Notes under the pieces: generated by a model
The model's input: only the letters and a program-made list of their open reading frames with translations
Database searches by the model: none
What the model was told of the DNA's origin: nothing
Assembly: GCA_015655035.1 (NCBI GenBank)
Contig: JAATFS010000197.1
Location: forward strand, 1-12,938
Reading direction: 5' to 3'
From: Lysobacterales bacterium
GTDB lineage: Bacteria; Pseudomonadota; Gammaproteobacteria; Xanthomonadales; Xanthomonadaceae
Length of the DNA stretch: 12,938 nucleotides
Part shown: positions 12,185 to 12,938 of the stretch, one piece after another
Position numbering within the stretch: position 1 is the stretch's first letter
Layout: every line of letters starts with the position of its first letter
Translations under genes and position numbers: made by a program

Positions 12185-12938
12185 ATGAGCGCGCACGCAA
12201 ATCCACCCGAGCCCTGGTACCTGATCTCGCTGCGACCCAGCGGCAACCACGGCGCTTTGCGACGTGCCGCCGCGCGCCACGCCGGGCGCGTGCTCGCCGC
12301 CTCGCCCTGGCGCCTGCAACAGCCCCGCGACGACGCTACGCGGCAGGCGCTGCGACAGGCACTGGCGGCCCCGGTGGTGATCTTCACCAGCCCCGCCGCG
12401 GTGGACGCGGCACACGCGCTGCAGCCGCTGGTACGTCCCGACGCGGCCGTGTGGATGAGCGTCGGCGCGGGCAGCGCCTACGCCCTGCAGCGGCACGGCG
12501 TGGGCGCGGTGCTGTGGCCCGAGCGGATGGATAGCGAAGGGCTGCTGGCGCTGCCGCCGCTCGCCATGCGCCTGCCGGGAACCATCGGCCTGGTCACCGC
12601 GCCCGGCGGACGCGGGCTGCTCTTGCCGGCGCTGGAGCAGCGCGGCGGCAGCGTGCTGCGCGCCGACGTCTATCGCCGGGTTGCGCTGCCGCTGTCCACG
12701 GCCACGCTCGATCGGCTAGCCACCCACGCCGAGCGAGCGCTATTGGCCCTCAGCAGCGCCGAGGCGCTGGCCCGGGTCCTGCCGCAATTGCCGGATACAG
12801 TGGCGCAGGCCTGGCGGCGGCGTCCCGTCGTCGCCTCCAGCGCGCGGCTGGAGGCGCTGGCGCGAGAGCAGGGCTTCGTCGAGGTAAGGCGCAGCACTGG
12901 CCCACGTCCCGCGCAATTGGCCGCAACCGCTGCTGCAA
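12185..12938 (+). CDS. hemD: Uroporphyrinogen-III synthase, HemD-like (cut by window edge)
   Basis: An open frame from the ATG at 12185 to the last base without a stop: 251 complete codons are visible. HemD closes hydroxymethylbilane to uroporphyrinogen III with inversion of ring D, the branch point to heme and siroheme. Family-like text is modest, as is usual for this fast-evolving enzyme: W-Y-L-I-S-L-R-P-S-G at 11-20, V-I-F-T-S-P-A-A-V at 65-73, S92-V-G-A-G-S-A near the domain hinge, G-L-V-T-A-P-G-G-R-G-L-L at 135-146, and A-D-V-Y-R-R at 160-165. The tyrosine in the last motif is the one often noted in the family. HemD proteins are usually about 250-270 residues, so the missing end is probably short. 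The gene is divergent from the thioesterase gene. Confidence 0.85.
   Translation, partial: MSAHANPPEPWYLISLRPSGNHGALRRAAARHAGRVLAASPWRLQQPRDDATRQALRQALAAPVVIFTSPAAVDAAHALQPLVRPDAAVWMSVGAGSAYALQRHGVGAVLWPERMDSEGLLALPPLAMRLPGTIGLVTAPGGRGLLLPALEQRGGSVLRADVYRRVALPLSTATLDRLATHAERALLALSSAEALARVLPQLPDTVAQAWRRRPVVASSARLEALAREQGFVEVRRSTGPRPAQLAATAAA

Noticed and set aside
1..12938. CRISPR array, IS element, toxin-antitoxin or phage genes
   Set aside because: No regularly spaced direct repeats, transposase, integrase or phage-type reading frames were found in the window.

Overview
The window is GC-rich chromosomal DNA from a gammaproteobacterium of the family Xanthomonadaceae, most likely Xanthomonas or a very close relative. 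Three things point there: an oleABCD long-chain olefin set whose OleA matches the X. campestris enzyme in length and key residues as I recall them, an Ax21-family outer-membrane protein, and a short extragenic palindromic element of the kind scattered through Xanthomonas genomes. No tRNA, rRNA, intact mobile element or CRISPR array was recognised.

Left two-thirds (about 250-6500, mostly minus strand): the olefin pathway, read right to left as oleA (6496-5480), oleB (5151-4264), a cysteine hydrolase (4236-3700), then oleC (3085-1439) and oleD (1245-253). OleA joins two fatty acyl chains head to head, OleD reduces the beta-keto acid, OleC closes it to a beta-lactone, and OleB removes CO2 to leave an internal alkene. 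The cluster is split. A small opposite-strand YkgJ-type cysteine-cluster gene (3227-3601) and a Xanthomonas-type palindromic repeat lie between the oleA-oleB-hydrolase unit and the oleC-oleD unit. The oleA-oleB gap holds what looks like the decayed 5' end of a fic gene, together with an AT-rich stretch and an operator-like inverted repeat.

Middle (6599-9235): a DUF4156-type lipoprotein on the minus strand; a divergent small secreted protein with four V-x-V-R-P-S repeats and a good sigma70-like promoter; trmL (tRNA wobble methyltransferase); a 389-base gap with strong hairpins; and an Ax21-family outer-membrane protein closed by a textbook intrinsic terminator.

Right (9395-12938): gpsA and secB on the minus strand behind a membrane-anchored rhodanese. 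This is the enterobacterial yibN-(grxC)-secB-gpsA neighbourhood without grxC, and trmL nearby fits the same ancestral block. A YiiD-type hotdog thioesterase follows, and divergent from it is a hemD-like uroporphyrinogen-III synthase that runs off the window edge.

The main biochemical system here, olefin synthesis, is already described. The less explained items are the fic relic and operator inside the ole cluster, the V-x-V-R-P-S repeat protein, a 42-base perfect palindrome near the left edge, and the structured leader or possible small RNA ahead of the Ax21 gene.
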